From Bugula neritina (Eukaryota > Bryozoa > Gymnolaemata > Cheilostomatida > Bugulidae), in NCBI GenBank assembly GCA_964035545.1, contig OZ037772.1, positions 4,995,733-5,059,732 on the forward strand: a stretch of 64,000 bases of DNA. Reading direction: 5' to 3'. Of this stretch, positions 25,813-38,104 are shown piece by piece (positions within the stretch are counted from its first letter, which is position 1; the number at the start of each line of letters is the position of its first letter). The notes beneath the pieces are model-generated. The model was not told where the DNA came from. It saw only the letters and a list, made by a program, of their open reading frames with translations, and did not search any database. The translations under genes were made by a program, and so were the position numbers.

Positions 25813-26062
25813 GTGACCCAGGCAGTCAGAAAAGCACTTTGTGACAAAATTCACATTTTCAGTTAATGCTTGATTCTTATTTGCCTCTTTATACTGATTG
25901 ATTTGCTGTTTAAATTTTTGAAATCGGACTACTATTATAATAGTGGTCCGATTTCAAAAATTTAAAGTGCAAATCAATCAGTATAAAGAGGCAAATACGA
26001 ATCAAGCATTAACTGAAAATGTGAATTTTGTCACAAAGTGCTTTTCTGACTGCCTGGGTCAC
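25813..26062. mobile_element. 250-bp near-perfect palindrome (foldback MITE)
   Basis: The left arm gtgacccaggcagtcagaaa... runs about 125 bp to a centre at actattataatagt (about 25938) and then repeats as its reverse complement with only a few mismatches, ending ctgactgcctgggtcac. The flanks aaatgt are repeated on both sides, a possible target duplication overlapping the first bases. It is non-coding and lies in the intron between E6 and the broken E7. Confidence 0.8.
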
Positions 26063-26955
26063 AAATGTAGTTAACTGAATTTATATAATATTTTAAAAAC
26101 TTTACAATATTTTAATTCCGTATCCTTAAAATGGGAAAAAGTTAGTAAGCTAAGTTTATGAGCTTTTTCTTGAAAAATATGCAGCCCAAGCTTTATTATG
26201 TATTATCCTGCAGACTAAAATGAGACTTTGATCTGTCATTATAAATTCTTCAACTCTATTATATTGCTGCAAAATTGTATGTAATATACAAGTAAAGATA
26301 TCATGCTATAGAACATAGCCTGCAGTAATTATGGAAGTTCCACTATATGTGATGATTCATATAAGAACTTAGAATGAAGTAATTTGAAAAACTGATTTTC
26401 TGGCCCTTAGTCCAAGCTGAAGTTTATGAAATGAGTAAATTAGGTAAATTACAAGTTGACTTTACTAGCCTTTTCTTGAAAAATAAAAAGTGGAAGTTTT
26501 AAAATGTCATATCCTGCTGACTAAAATCAGACTTTAATCTGGCAATATAATGTATAATTGATATTTAAATAACTCATACAGTCTTTTGTTATACTATAAG
26601 CAGTAACACACTTTAAAGTTTTAGAAACAATTATTCTGTATTTTGAAGTACGACATAAAAGTGAATTATTTTCAAAAATAGCAGTAACGATAGAAAATAT
26701 TATTATATATATACACTAATAAAATTTAAGTTTTATAATTTGTATTCAACTTAAGGTCTTGAAAAAAAGAACTCATGCAGTGTATTTCACACACATATGT
26801 GATATTTATATCTAATAATGTCTTTTATTCAAACTTCATTTTTTATTGGATGAAATTTACAAATCAATAAACAACTTTATGCTAGAACTCCGTTTCCTTT
26901 GCTTTAGATGGTTGTAATACTATATGTTGTCTCAACTGGTATATGTTTACTATAG

Positions 26956-27073
26956 CATGTCTAATCTGAAAAATCTGAAAACTCATTGAAGGATTACCTG
27001 ATGTAGTCACATCAATGACATCTCTAAGAGAAATGAATATTAGTTCCTGTAAACTACTAACTCTACCTGAGAG
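26956..27073 (+). pseudogene. LRR exon E7, broken by a 23-bp deletion
   Basis: The acceptor tttactatag and the flanking intron match the array, but the exon is 118 bp. A 23-bp deletion after AATCTGAAAACTC removes the loop of the first LRR and shifts the frame, giving an immediate TGA. The donor is also altered (gttattaaa). Inclusion would truncate the protein, so it should be skipped or dead. Confidence 0.85.
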
Positions 27074-28328
27074 GTTATTAAATATGTATTAACTAAAATG
27101 TTCATTAGTGTGAAGGATATAATTATGCATTAGATGTACCTATTTTTTATTAAAGTTATCTACATATTCTGAAGTTAGGCTTGGAAATTTCTAGAAGCAT
27201 TTTGACTCGCTTTCTACAGTTTCTAAGTGCAATATGTTGGGTTCACAGCAGAATCACAAGTATTAACTGTGTTAAACATTTTCCACTGAGAGTTGACCAC
27301 CAACTTTTCAGCTGACACTCTAACAATTACACTACAATAACTACTGGGTAATCTTAACATTTCATTCAACCAATTCTTCTGAACTCCACTGGCCCCCTTT
27401 CTACTCAATAACTATTAGGCTTTCCTGGCTTCTCAACTCGATTTGTATACAAACATACTACATGGCTGGCTATAGCAGTGTAAACAAACGCTGTACAGTT
27501 GTCCAATATAACATATCATATATAATATAACATGCTTATTTGAACATGTTTGATGTAAATTTTTAGCAAACTATTAGATGAACAATAATAAGTTTTTTTT
27601 ATTTTCTTTATTTAAGGAAAGTTGTCAAATTGTAATAACAATTCTTGATACAGTTATAAAATCTGTGACGGTCTCCTCCCACCAAAAAAATAACAAATAC
27701 AATCATTATAATAGCAAATGTAACTTGAGATAGGAGTACGCTAGTGTGTATACAGGTCTAGTTCAACTCACCCTTCTGAGCCATCCCCCTTATATATATG
27801 AGTAGAATAGCTAGTCCTGAGTTTATTCAGGAAGCACATTACACTGAATATGGATTATAACATAACATAATTTATAAACGGGCACGAAGAACAGTAAAAA
27901 CATACACAAGCGTCTGTCCAGCAGGTCCCCTGCCTACATACTTGTGTCCCTCAAACACGTTACAGATAAACTTATTTTTAAACATAAATATAAGTTATAA
28001 GAGGAGAAAAATCTTCTCTTAAATGATTTTTTTACATAAATATATTACAAAACATGGAGCCTGCAATATTTATGGAAACTATACACACTGTGTAATAATT
28101 CTTAAGAACTTAGAATAAAGTAATTTGAAATAACTGATAATGTGGCCCATAGCCAATAAGCTGAAGTTCAAAATATGTGGCCCCCGCTATGAAATGCTCT
28201 GTTTTGAAAGCTCTCAGTATTAAAAGGTTGAAAACCTTTGGTCTAATACATGCAGTAGATTTTACCAGCCATAAGCTACTACAATATTACTAAATGATGT
28301 TTCAATTAGTATATTATGTTTACTATAG

Positions 28329-28469
28329 CATGTCTAATCTGGAGAATCTGGAGACTCTTAATATAGCAAGAAATAACTTCAGTGAAGGATTGCCTGATGT
28401 ATTCACATCAATGACATCTCTAAGAAAGTTGCATATGCGGTACTGTAAACTACCAACTCTACCTGAGAG
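28329..28469 (+). CDS. LRR exon E8
   Basis: A 141-bp phase 2-2 exon after tttactatag and before gttagtaaa. It encodes MSNLENLETLNIARNNFSEG and a second repeat with LRKLHMRYCKLPTLPE. Distinctive residues are NIAR and HMRYCK. Confidence 0.9.
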
Positions 28470-28945
28470 GTTAGTAAAAAAAGAAACTTTGTATAAAAGG
28501 CTCATATATAATTTTCATCTATAGCATATGACTCTTATAAGATTCGACTGCATGTATTTTATAACTGCCACTTCTGTTGCTAGATGTTTTGCAATAAAAT
28601 CCTAAACCTATTGAATTGTTTTAAAATTAGATACAGTTTGCAAATAAGTTTATGCTAACAAAGATATACATACATATAAATATCATGAGATGTTATAGTC
28701 ATGGAAAGCATAAGACATGTTACAATATTTTAATTTCTCCCGTTTGAAGTGAGCAAAAGTTAGAGAGTTAAGTTCATTATAAAGTTTTTACTTGGGAAAT
28801 AAACAGTTCAAGCTTCATTGTGTAATATCTTGCAGACTAAAATCAATTGAGTTGAGTTAGCAACATATAATACTAAATAAGTTTTTTGTTATATATATAT
28901 TTTGTATTATATAAGTTGTATTATATAATCTATTGTCTGCTATAG

Positions 28946-29086
28946 CATGTCTAACCTGAAGAATCTGGAGACTCTTGATTTGTCACATAATAACTTCAGT
29001 GTAAGACTACCTGCTGTAGTCACATCAATGACATTACTAAGAGAGTTGAATATTAGTTTCTGTAAACTACCAACTCTACCTGAGAG
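28946..29086 (+). CDS. LRR exon E9
   Basis: A 141-bp phase 2-2 exon after ctgctatag and before gttagtaaa. It reads MSNLKNLETLDLSHNNFSVR, then LPAVVTSMTLLRELNISFC and KLPTLPE with no stop. VR and PAV replace the usual EG and PDV in the repeat loop. Confidence 0.9.
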
Positions 29087-30852
29087 GTTAGTAAAAATCT
29101 ATCAACTAAAATGTTCATTAGTGTGAAGGATCCAATTCTGCATTAAATGCACCTATTTTTTTATTAAAGTTATCTACATACTCTGAAGGTAAGCTTGGAA
29201 CGTTCTAGAAGCATTTTGACTAGCTTTGTAGAGTTTCTAAGTGCAATATGTTGGGTTCACAGCAGAATCACAAGTACCAACTGTGTTAAACATCTTCCAC
29301 TGAGAGTTAACCACCAACTTTTCAGCTGACACTCTAACAATTACACTACAATAACTACTGGGTAATCTTAACATCTCATTCAACCAGCTCTTTTAAACTT
29401 CACTGGCCCCCTTTCTACTCAATAACTATTAGGGTTCCCTGGCTTCTCATCTCGCTTTGCATACAAACATGCTGCATGGCTGGCTATAGCAGTGTGAACA
29501 AACGCTGTACAGTTGTCCAATATAACATCTCATATTTAATTTAACATGCTTACTTGAACATGTTTGATGTAAATTTTTAGTAAACTGTCACATGAACAAT
29601 AATAAATTTTCATTTTCTTTATTTAAGGGAAAATGTCAAATTGTTATAACAATTCTTGATACAGTTATAAAATCTGTGATCGTCCCCTCTCACCAGAATA
29701 ATAGCTAATACAATGATTATAATAGCAAATATAACTTGAGATAAGAGTACGCTACTGTGTATACAGGTCTAGTTCAACTCACCCTTCTGAGCCATCCCCC
29801 TTATATATTTGTGTGGAGTAGCTAGTCCTGAGTTCATCCAGGAAGCGCATTACATGATATATAGATTTAAGCATAAAATAATTCGTAAACGAGCACGAAG
29901 AACAGTAAAAACATGCATGAGGGTCTGTCCAACATGTCCCCTGCCTACATACTTGTGACCCTCCAACGCATTACAGATAAACTTATTTTTAAACATAAAT
30001 TTGAGTTATGAAGAGAGAAAAATCACCTTTTAGATGTTTTTTTATATAAATATAATATTACAAAACATGGAGCCTGCAATAATTATTGAAACTCCACTGT
30101 GTAATGATTCTTAAGAACTTAGAATAAAGTAATTTGAAATAACTGATAATGTGGTCCCTAGCCCAAGGTGAAGTTTAAAATATGTGGCCCTCACCATGGA
30201 ATGCTCTGTTTCAAAAGCCTTAGCTATGAAAAGGTAGGAAACCCTTGGTCTAATACATGAGCTGCCTACTTGTATGACACAGCAGATGTGCACAGCCATA
30301 ATCTACTACAATATTACTAAAGGAGTAAAAACTTATTTATGATTTGACTTTTTTAGCTGTTTCTTGAAAAATAAGAAGCTCAAGCTTCAATATGTCATAT
30401 ACTGCAGACTAAAATCAGACTCTGATCCGGCAATATATAAATTATAATATATGATTCATATTTAATTAAGTCATACAGTATTTTGTTATATTATAAGCTG
30501 TGATAAACTTTACAAATTTAGAAACAACTATAAATCTGCATTTTGAAGTATAAAACAAAAATGGATTATTTTCAAAAACTACCAAAAATGATAGAAAATA
30601 TTGTCGCATATACTAATAAAATATAAATTATATAACTGGTATTCAGCTTAAAGTCTTGAAAAGAAGAACTTATGCAGTATATTTCACACACATATGTGAG
30701 ATTTATATCTAATAATGTCTTTTATTCCAACTTCATTTTTCATTAAATAAAATTTATATATCAATAAAAAACTTTACGCTAGAATTACATTGCTGTAGCT
30801 TAAGATGGTTGTATTACTATATGATGTCTCAACTGGTATATGTTTACTATAG

Positions 30853-30993
30853 CATGTCTAATCTGAAGAATCTGGAGACTCTTGATATGTCACATAATAA
30901 CTTCAGTGAAGGATTACCTGATGTATTCACATCAATGACATCTCTAAGAGAGTTGAATATTAGTTCCTGTGAACTACCAAATCTACCTGGGAG
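30853..30993 (+). CDS. LRR exon E10
   Basis: A 141-bp phase 2-2 exon after tttactatag and before gttagtaag. It encodes MSNLKNLETLDMSHNNFSEG and a second repeat with LRELNISSCELPNLPG. It is intact and followed by a type-A intron. Confidence 0.9.
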
Positions 30994-31080
30994 GTTAGTA
31001 AGAATGTATTAAATAAAATGTTCATTAGTGTGAAGGATATAATTCTTCAATAGAAGTACTTTTTTTTTTATTAAAATTAT

Positions 31081-31980
31081 CTACAGGTTTTAAAGTTCTA
31101 TAGTTTTACAAATTTTCTGCGTTTCAAAAGTGCAATATATTAGGTATTATAGAATCACAAGTACCAACTGTGTTACATACTTCCCATTGAAAGTCAACCA
31201 CCGGCTTGCCAGCTGACGCACTAACTATTACACTACAAGGGTAATCCTAAAACTCCATGCAACCAGTTATTCTAAACTCTGCTGGTTCCCTTACTACTCA
31301 TTCAGTTTAGGCTTCCCGGGCCTCTCAACTCTCTTGGCGTACTACCAAAATGCTATACTAAATGTGAAAGAGTTTGCTAACAATTACACATGGGTCGTTA
31401 GGTAATCTCAACACCACACCAAGCTGTTCACATGTGCATTCAGCTCCCTGCTACCATAAAGCTATTCACGTGCACTAACCGTCATGATGTAAGAACTTCA
31501 ATTACAGAAGGTTCTAATTTTACATGCCCCTCCTTTCAAATGGAAGGATATCACAATTACTAGACATCAAATTTTTATAAGCGCATTACAGAGATTACTT
31601 GATTAGCATGTGAATAAAATCTTAGTTGTATATATTATATGCTTCACTTGGTCTAATACATGAGCTGCCTACTTGTATGACACAGCAGATGTGCACACCC
31701 AAAATCTACTACAATATTACTAAATGATGTTTCAATTACTATATTATGTTTACTATAGCATGTCTAATCTGGAGAATCTGGAGACTCTTGATATGTCAGG
31801 GAATAAGTTCAGTGAAGGATTACCTAATGTATTCACATCAATGACATCTCTAAGAACGTTGAATATGCAGATCTGTGAACTACCAACTCTACCTGAGAGG
31901 TTAGTGAAAGCAACTCAATATGAAATACAAATAATATGTTTTTATCTGTAGTACACGATACCCATTTCTTTATACTTAAA
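31081..31980 (+). repeat. Recent duplicate block carrying E11 (copy at 32907-33807)
   Basis: About 900 bp including exon E11 and both flanks are almost base-for-base identical to 32907-33807 (E13), offset 1826 bp. Elsewhere in the array, copies differ at many sites. This implies a very recent duplication or gene conversion. Confidence 0.85.
31759..31899 (+). CDS. LRR exon E11
   Basis: A 141-bp phase 2-2 exon after tttactatag and before gttagtgaa. It encodes MSNLENLETLDMSGNKFSEG and a second repeat with LRTLNMQICELPTLPE. The encoded protein is identical to that of E13. Confidence 0.9.
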
Positions 31981-32680
31981 TTTTTTGCTGTCAGGTAATT
32001 TCTGAAAATTTTTCAAACCAGTGAAATTATTCTTGCCATATTGTATATAATATGCAAATAAATACAAGCCAATAAAAATATTCTATGTAGTATTATGACA
32101 TATGGTTCTAGAATATATGAAAGATGTTACAATATTTTAATCTCCTATATTCCTTAATGCTTCAATTAAGTAAAAGGTAATGAGTTAAGTTCAGTATATA
32201 ATTTTTTTTCAGAAGATATACAGCTTAAGCTCTATTTTATAATATACCTGCAGACTAAAACTAGCCATTGATCTGACAACATAACGTATAATTGATATCT
32301 AAATTATACAGTCTTTTATTAGATACAATAAAAATTGTTAATTTGACAATCTTCAAATTTTAAAATATAACAAAAACAATTTATTTTAGCAAATCTTATG
32401 TAATTATCGAAAAGAAATTATTATTTATATGTGAATAAAATTTTAGTTGTACATCTGATGCTTCACTCAGTTTTGAAAAAAAGCTCATGCTGCAGTACAT
32501 GTTTCACATTTATATGTAATATCTACTGTTTATCTACTAATGTATTTTATTCTAACTTCATTTTCAATCGAATGAAATCTGTATGGCAATCGGCAATTTT
32601 ATGCTAGAATTACATTGTTTTAGCTTAAGATGGTTGTATTACTATATGATGCTTCAACTGGTATATTATGTTTACTATAG

Positions 32681-32821
32681 CATGTCTAACCTGAAGAATC
32701 TGGAGACTCTTGATATGTCACAGAATAAGTTCAGTGAAGGATTACCTGATGTATTCACATCAATGACATCTCTAACTACATTGTATATGCAGATCTGTGA
32801 ACTACCAACTTTACCTGAGAG
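32681..32821 (+). CDS. LRR exon E12
   Basis: A 141-bp phase 2-2 exon after tttactatag and before gttagtgag. It encodes MSNLKNLETLDMSQNKFSEG and a second repeat with LTTLYMQICELPTLPE. Its closest relative is E15, 3447 bp downstream. Confidence 0.9.
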
Positions 32822-33584
32822 GTTAGTGAGAATGCATTAAATGAAATGTTCATTAGTGTGAAGGATATAGTTCTTCAATAGAAGTACTTTTTTTTAATAA
32901 AATAATCTACAGGTTTTAAAGTTCTATAGTTTTACAAATTTTCTGCGTTTCAAAAGTGCAATATATTAGGTATTATAGAATCACAAGTACCAACTGTGTT
33001 ACATACTTCCCATTGAAAGTCAACCACCGGCTTGCCAGCTGACGCACTAACTATTACACTACAAGGGTAATCCTAAAACTCCATGCAACCAGTTATTCTA
33101 AACTCTGCTGGTTCCCTTACTACTCATTCAGTTTAGGCTTCCCGGGCCTCTCAACTCTCTTGGCGTACTACCAAAATGCTATACTAAATGTGAAAGAGTT
33201 TGCTAACAATTACACATGGGTCGTTAGGTAATCTCAACACCACACCAAGCTGTTCACATGTGCATTCAGCTCCCTGCTACCATAAAGCTATTCACGTGCA
33301 CTAACCGTCATGATGTAAGAACTTCAATTACAGAAGGTTCTAATTTTACATGCCCCTCCTTTCAAATGGAAGGATATCACAATTACTAGACATCAAATTT
33401 TTATAAGCGCATTACAGAGATTACTTGATTAGCATGTGAATAAAATCTTAGTTGTATATATTATATGCTTCACTTGGTCTAATACATGAGCTGCCTACTT
33501 GTATGACACAGCAGATGTGCACACCCAAAATCTACTACAATATTACTAAATGATGTTTCAATTACTATATTATGTTTACTATAG

Positions 33585-33725
33585 CATGTCTAATCTGGAG
33601 AATCTGGAGACTCTTGATATGTCAGGGAATAAGTTCAGTGAAGGATTACCTAATGTATTCACATCAATGACATCTCTAAGAACGTTGAATATGCAGATCT
33701 GTGAACTACCAACTCTACCTGAGAG
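33585..33725 (+). CDS. LRR exon E13
   Basis: A 141-bp phase 2-2 exon after tttactatag and before gttagtgaa. Its protein is identical to E11. The exon lies inside the duplicated ~900-bp block. Confidence 0.9.
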
Positions 33726-34504
33726 GTTAGTGAAAGCAACTCAATATGAAATACAAATAATATGTTTTTATCTGTAGTACACGATACCCATTTTTTTATA
33801 CTTAAATTTTTTGCTGTCAGGTAATTTCTGAAAATTCTTCAAATCTGTAAAAGTATTCTTGCTATATTGTAAATAATATGCAAATAAATGCAAGCCAATG
33901 AAAAAGATTCTATGTAGTATTATGACATATGGTTCTAGAATATATAAAAATGTCACAATACTTTAATTTCCTATATTCCTCATCGCTTGAAATAAGTAAA
34001 AGTTGATGAGTTAGGTTTAGTATATAATTTTTTTCTTGAAAAGATATACAGCTTAAGCTCTATTATATAATATACCTGCAGACTAAAACTAGCCATTGAT
34101 CTGACAACATAATGTATAATTGATATCTAAATTATACAGCCTTCTATTAGATACAATAAAAATTGTTAATTTGACATTCTTTAAATTTTAAAGTATAACA
34201 AAAACAAATTATTCTAGCAAATCACCTGTAATTGTTGAAAAAAATTTCTTTTATATGTGAATAAAATTTTAGTTGTACATCTGATGCTTTACACAGTTTT
34301 GAAAAAAGGCTCATGCTGCAGTACATGTTTCACATGCATATGTAATACCTACTGCTTATCTACTAATATATTTTATTCCGACTTCATTTTCCATCGAATA
34401 AATGTATGCATGTCAATTGGCAATTTTATGCTAGAATTACATTGCTTTAGCTTAAGATGGTTTTATTACTATATGATGTCTCAACTGGTGTATGTTTACT
34501 ATAG

Positions 34505-34646
34505 CATGTCTAATCTAAAGAATCTAGAGACTCTTGATATGTCAGGGAATAAGTTCAGTGAAGGATTACCTAATGTATTCACATCAATGACATCTCTAAA
34601 GAACGTTGAATATGCAGATCTGTGAAATACCAACTCTACCTGAGAG
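34505..34646 (+). pseudogene. LRR exon E14, broken by a 1-bp insertion
   Basis: It has the same borders as its neighbours but is 142 bp. An extra A in tctctaaagaacg (tctctaagaacg in E17) shifts the frame in the second LRR. The first LRR reads MSNLKNLETLDMSGNKFSEG normally. Its sister copy E17 lacks the insertion, so the break follows their duplication. A sequencing error cannot be excluded. Confidence 0.8.
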
Positions 34647-34916
34647 GTTAGTGAAAGCAACTCAATATGAAATGCAAATCAACTATGTTATCTGTAGTAC
34701 ACGACATCCAGGATTTGCTTGCATTTCTTTATACTTAAATGTTTTGCTGCCAAATAATTTCTGAAAATTTTTCAAACCAGTGAAATTATTCTTGCCATAT
34801 TGTATATAATATGCAAATAAATACAAGCCAATAAAAAGATTCTATGTAGTATTATGACACATGGTTCTAGAATATATAAAAGATGTTACAATATTTTAAT
34901 CTCCTATATTCCTTAA

Positions 34917-35605
34917 CCCTTTGGCGATCAACTTTGAAGTTACGTAATTTCAAGCCTCGTTTGAGTTTATCGCGAAATTTGCTAACAAATTTTGCATAAC
35001 TTTCAATTTCAATATTAAAAAGTTACACTTGATTTTGGCCTTAATTAAACTGGGTAATATAATTTTAAGAGTCTTTTCTTTTATAAAAAGCTTCTTAAAG
35101 TGACGGGAGACCTCAATTCTAGCTAAAATCAGTCATTTTAATTTGCCTCTCAAAACCGCTATTTTAAAATTGAAAAATCAAAATGATAAAATTAGTTTAT
35201 AATATGATTCAAAATATAGTGAATTTAACATTTCTGTTTATTTAGATAATCTTCTAAATGTAATCTGAATAAAATAAACTGGCTCTCTATAATTTGACAG
35301 CAGTTTCATGCATTTGAAAGTAGCGTTAAAATTTACCGATAATTTTGAAATTTAAGGATTAAATTGAAAAGCAACTAGCTGGCTTGGTAGCTATTAATTT
35401 AATCAAATTTAATGGCTCTAATTTTTCCAAAATTACTAAGCTGCCCTATCAACCTCAATTACAAAAAGTTTTAGGCTTTTCGGTTGAAAACTGGAAGTTT
35501 AAAGTAAGCGCTATTGTTTGTTTACCTAAAAGACCATATATGGTCCATTGATCTGTGGATAGTGTCGCTTTCAGGGACATATATGGTCCATTGATCGCGT
35601 AAGGG
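34917..35605. mobile_element. piggyBac-like MITE with TTAA target duplication
   Basis: A 689-bp block interrupts an intron that elsewhere reads ttccttaatgcttcaattaag. TTAA flanks it on both sides (34913-34916 and 35606-35609). The ends are inverted repeats: TTAACCCTTTGGCGATCAA on the left, and TTGATCGCGTAAGGGTTAA on the right (17 of 19 match). A TTAA target and CCC-starting termini are typical of piggyBac-type elements. There is no ORF. The word catatatggtccattgatc occurs twice near the right end. Relatives lie at 2803-2954 and about 56211-56640. Confidence 0.8.
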
Positions 35606-36127
35606 TTAACGCTTGAATTAAGTAAAAGGTAATGAGTTAAGTTCAGTATATATTTTTTTTTCAGAAGATATACAGCTTAAGCTCTATTATATAATATACC
35701 TGCAGACTAAAACTAGCCATTGATCTGACAACATAACGTATAATTGATATCTAAATTATACAGTCTTTTATTAGATACAATAAAAATTGTTAATTTGACA
35801 ATCTTCAAATTTTAAAATATAACAAAAACAATTTATTTTAGCAAATCTTATGTAATTATCGAAAAGAAATTATTTTATATGTGAATAAAATTTTAGTTGT
35901 ACATCTGATGCTTCACTCAGTTTTGAAAAAAAGCTCATGCTGCAGTACATGTTTCACATTTATATGTAATATCTACTGTTTATCTACTAATGTATTTTAT
36001 TCTAACTTCATTTTCAATCGAATGAAATCTGTATGGCAATCGGCAATTTTATGCTAGAATTACATTGCTTTAGCTTCAGATGGTTGTGTTACTATATGAT
36101 GCTTCAACTGGTATATTTTTACTATAG

Positions 36128-36268
36128 CATGTCTAATCTGAAGAATTTGGAGAGTCTTCTTATGCCATGGAATAAGTTCAGTGAAGGATTACCTGATGTA
36201 TTCACATCAATGACATCTCTAAGATTGTTGTATATGCCGATCTGTGAACTACCAAGTCTACCTGAGAG
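36128..36268 (+). CDS. LRR exon E15
   Basis: A 141-bp phase 2-2 exon after tttactatag and before gttagtgag. It encodes MSNLKNLESLLMPWNKFSEG and a second repeat with LRLLYMPICELPSLPE. It derives from the same duplication as E12 but has several amino-acid changes concentrated at the variable positions (LMPW, LYMPI). Confidence 0.9.
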
Positions 36269-37031
36269 GTTAGTGAGAATGCATTAAATGAAATGTTCAT
36301 TAGTGTGAAGGATATAGTTCTTCAATAGAAGTACTTTTTTTTAATAAAATAATCTACAGTTTCTAAAGTTCTACAGTTTTACAAACCTTCTGCATTTCTT
36401 AAGTGCAATATATTAGGTTCACGGTAGAATCACAAGTACCAACTGTGTTACAAACTTCCCATTAAAAGTCAACCACCAGCTTGCCAACTGACCCACTAAC
36501 CATTACACTACAAGTGTAATCCTAACACTCCATGCAACCAGTTATTCTAAACTCTGCTGGTCCCCTTACTACTCATTAAGTTTAGGTTTCCCGGGCCTCT
36601 CAACTCTTTTGGCGTACTACCAAAATGCTATACTGAATGTGAAAGAGCTTGCTAACAATTACACATGTGTCACTAGGTAATGTCAACACTACACTAAGCT
36701 GCTCACATGTGCATTCAGCTTCCTGCTACCATAAAGCTATTCACCTGCACTAACCGTCATGATGTAAGAACTTCAATTACAGGAGGTTCTAATTCTACAT
36801 GCCCCTCCTTTCAAATAGAAGGAAATCACAATTACTAGACATCAAATCTTTATAAGCGCATTACAGAGATTACTTGATTAGCATGTGAATAAAATCTTAG
36901 TTGTGTATTTTATGCTTCACTTGGTCTAATATATGAGGTGCACACTTGTATGACACAGTAGATGTGCACAGCCATAATCTACTACCATATTACTAAATGA
37001 TGTTTCAATCACTATATTATGTTTACTATAG

Positions 37032-37172
37032 CATGTCTAATCTGGAGAATCTGGAGACTCTTGATATGTCACAGAATAACTTCAGTAAAGGATTACCTGA
37101 GGTATTCACATCAATGACATCTTTAGGAGAGTTGCATGTGAAGAATTGTAAATTAGAAACTCTACCTGAGAG
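37032..37172 (+). CDS. LRR exon E16
   Basis: A 141-bp phase 2-2 exon after tttactatag and before gttagtgaa. It encodes MSNLENLETLDMSQNNFSKG, then PEVFTSMTSLGELHVKNCK and LETLPE. Its flanks match E13 but its coding sequence differs at about ten residues. Confidence 0.9.
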
Positions 37173-37963
37173 GTTAGTGAAAGCAACTCAATATGAAATA
37201 CAAATAAACTATTTTATCTGTAGTACACGACATCCAGGATTTGCCCGCATTTCTTTATACTTAAATTTTTTGCTGCCAAATAATTTCTGAAAATTCTTCA
37301 AATCTGTAAAAGTATTCTTGCTATATTGTAAATAATATGCAAATAAATGCAAGCCAATGAAAAAGATTCTATGTAGTATTATGACATATGGTTCTAGAAT
37401 ATATAAAAATGTCACAATACTTTAATTTCCTATATTCCTCATCGCTTGAAATAAGTAAAAGTTGATGAGTTAGGTTCAGTATATAGTTTTTTTCTTGAAA
37501 AGATATACAGCCTAAGTTCTATTATATAACATACCTGCAGACTAAAACTAGCCATTGATCTGACAACATAACGTATAATTGATATCTAAATTATACAGCC
37601 TTCTATTAGATACAATAAAAATTGTTAATTTGACATTCTTTAAATTTTAAAGTATAACAAAAACAAATTATTCTAGCAAATCACCTGTAATTGTTGAAAA
37701 CAATTTCTTTTATATGTGAATAAAATTTTAGTTGTACATCTTATGCTTTACACAGTTTTGAAAAAAGGCTCATGCTGCAGTACATGTTTCACATGCATAT
37801 GTAATACCTACTGCTTATCTACTAATATATTTTATTCCGACTTCATTTTCCATCGAATAAATGTATGCATGTCAATTGGCAATTTTATGCTAGAATTACA
37901 TTGCTTTAGCTTAAGATGGTTTTATTACTATATGATGTCTCAACTGGTGTATGTTTACTATAG

Positions 37964-38104
37964 CATGTCTAATCTAAAGAATCTAGAGACTCTTGATATG
38001 TCAGGGAATAAGTTGAGTGAAGGATTACCTAATGTATTCACATCAATGACATCTCTAAGAACGTTGAATATGCAGATCTGTGAACTACCAACTCTACCTG
38101 AGAG
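37964..38104 (+). CDS. LRR exon E17 (last small LRR exon)
   Basis: A 141-bp phase 2-2 exon after tttactatag and before gttagtgag. It encodes MSNLKNLETLDMSGNKLSEG and a second repeat with LRTLNMQICELPTLPE. It is the unbroken sister of E14. It is the last array exon before the ROC-COR exon, 5.3 kb away across a LINE insertion. Confidence 0.9.

Noticed and set aside
19607-38104. Each LRR exon as a separate short gene starting at ATG of MSNL
   Set aside because: The ATG directly follows a conserved acceptor, one exon has Ile instead, and frames end within introns after a donor. They are internal exons.
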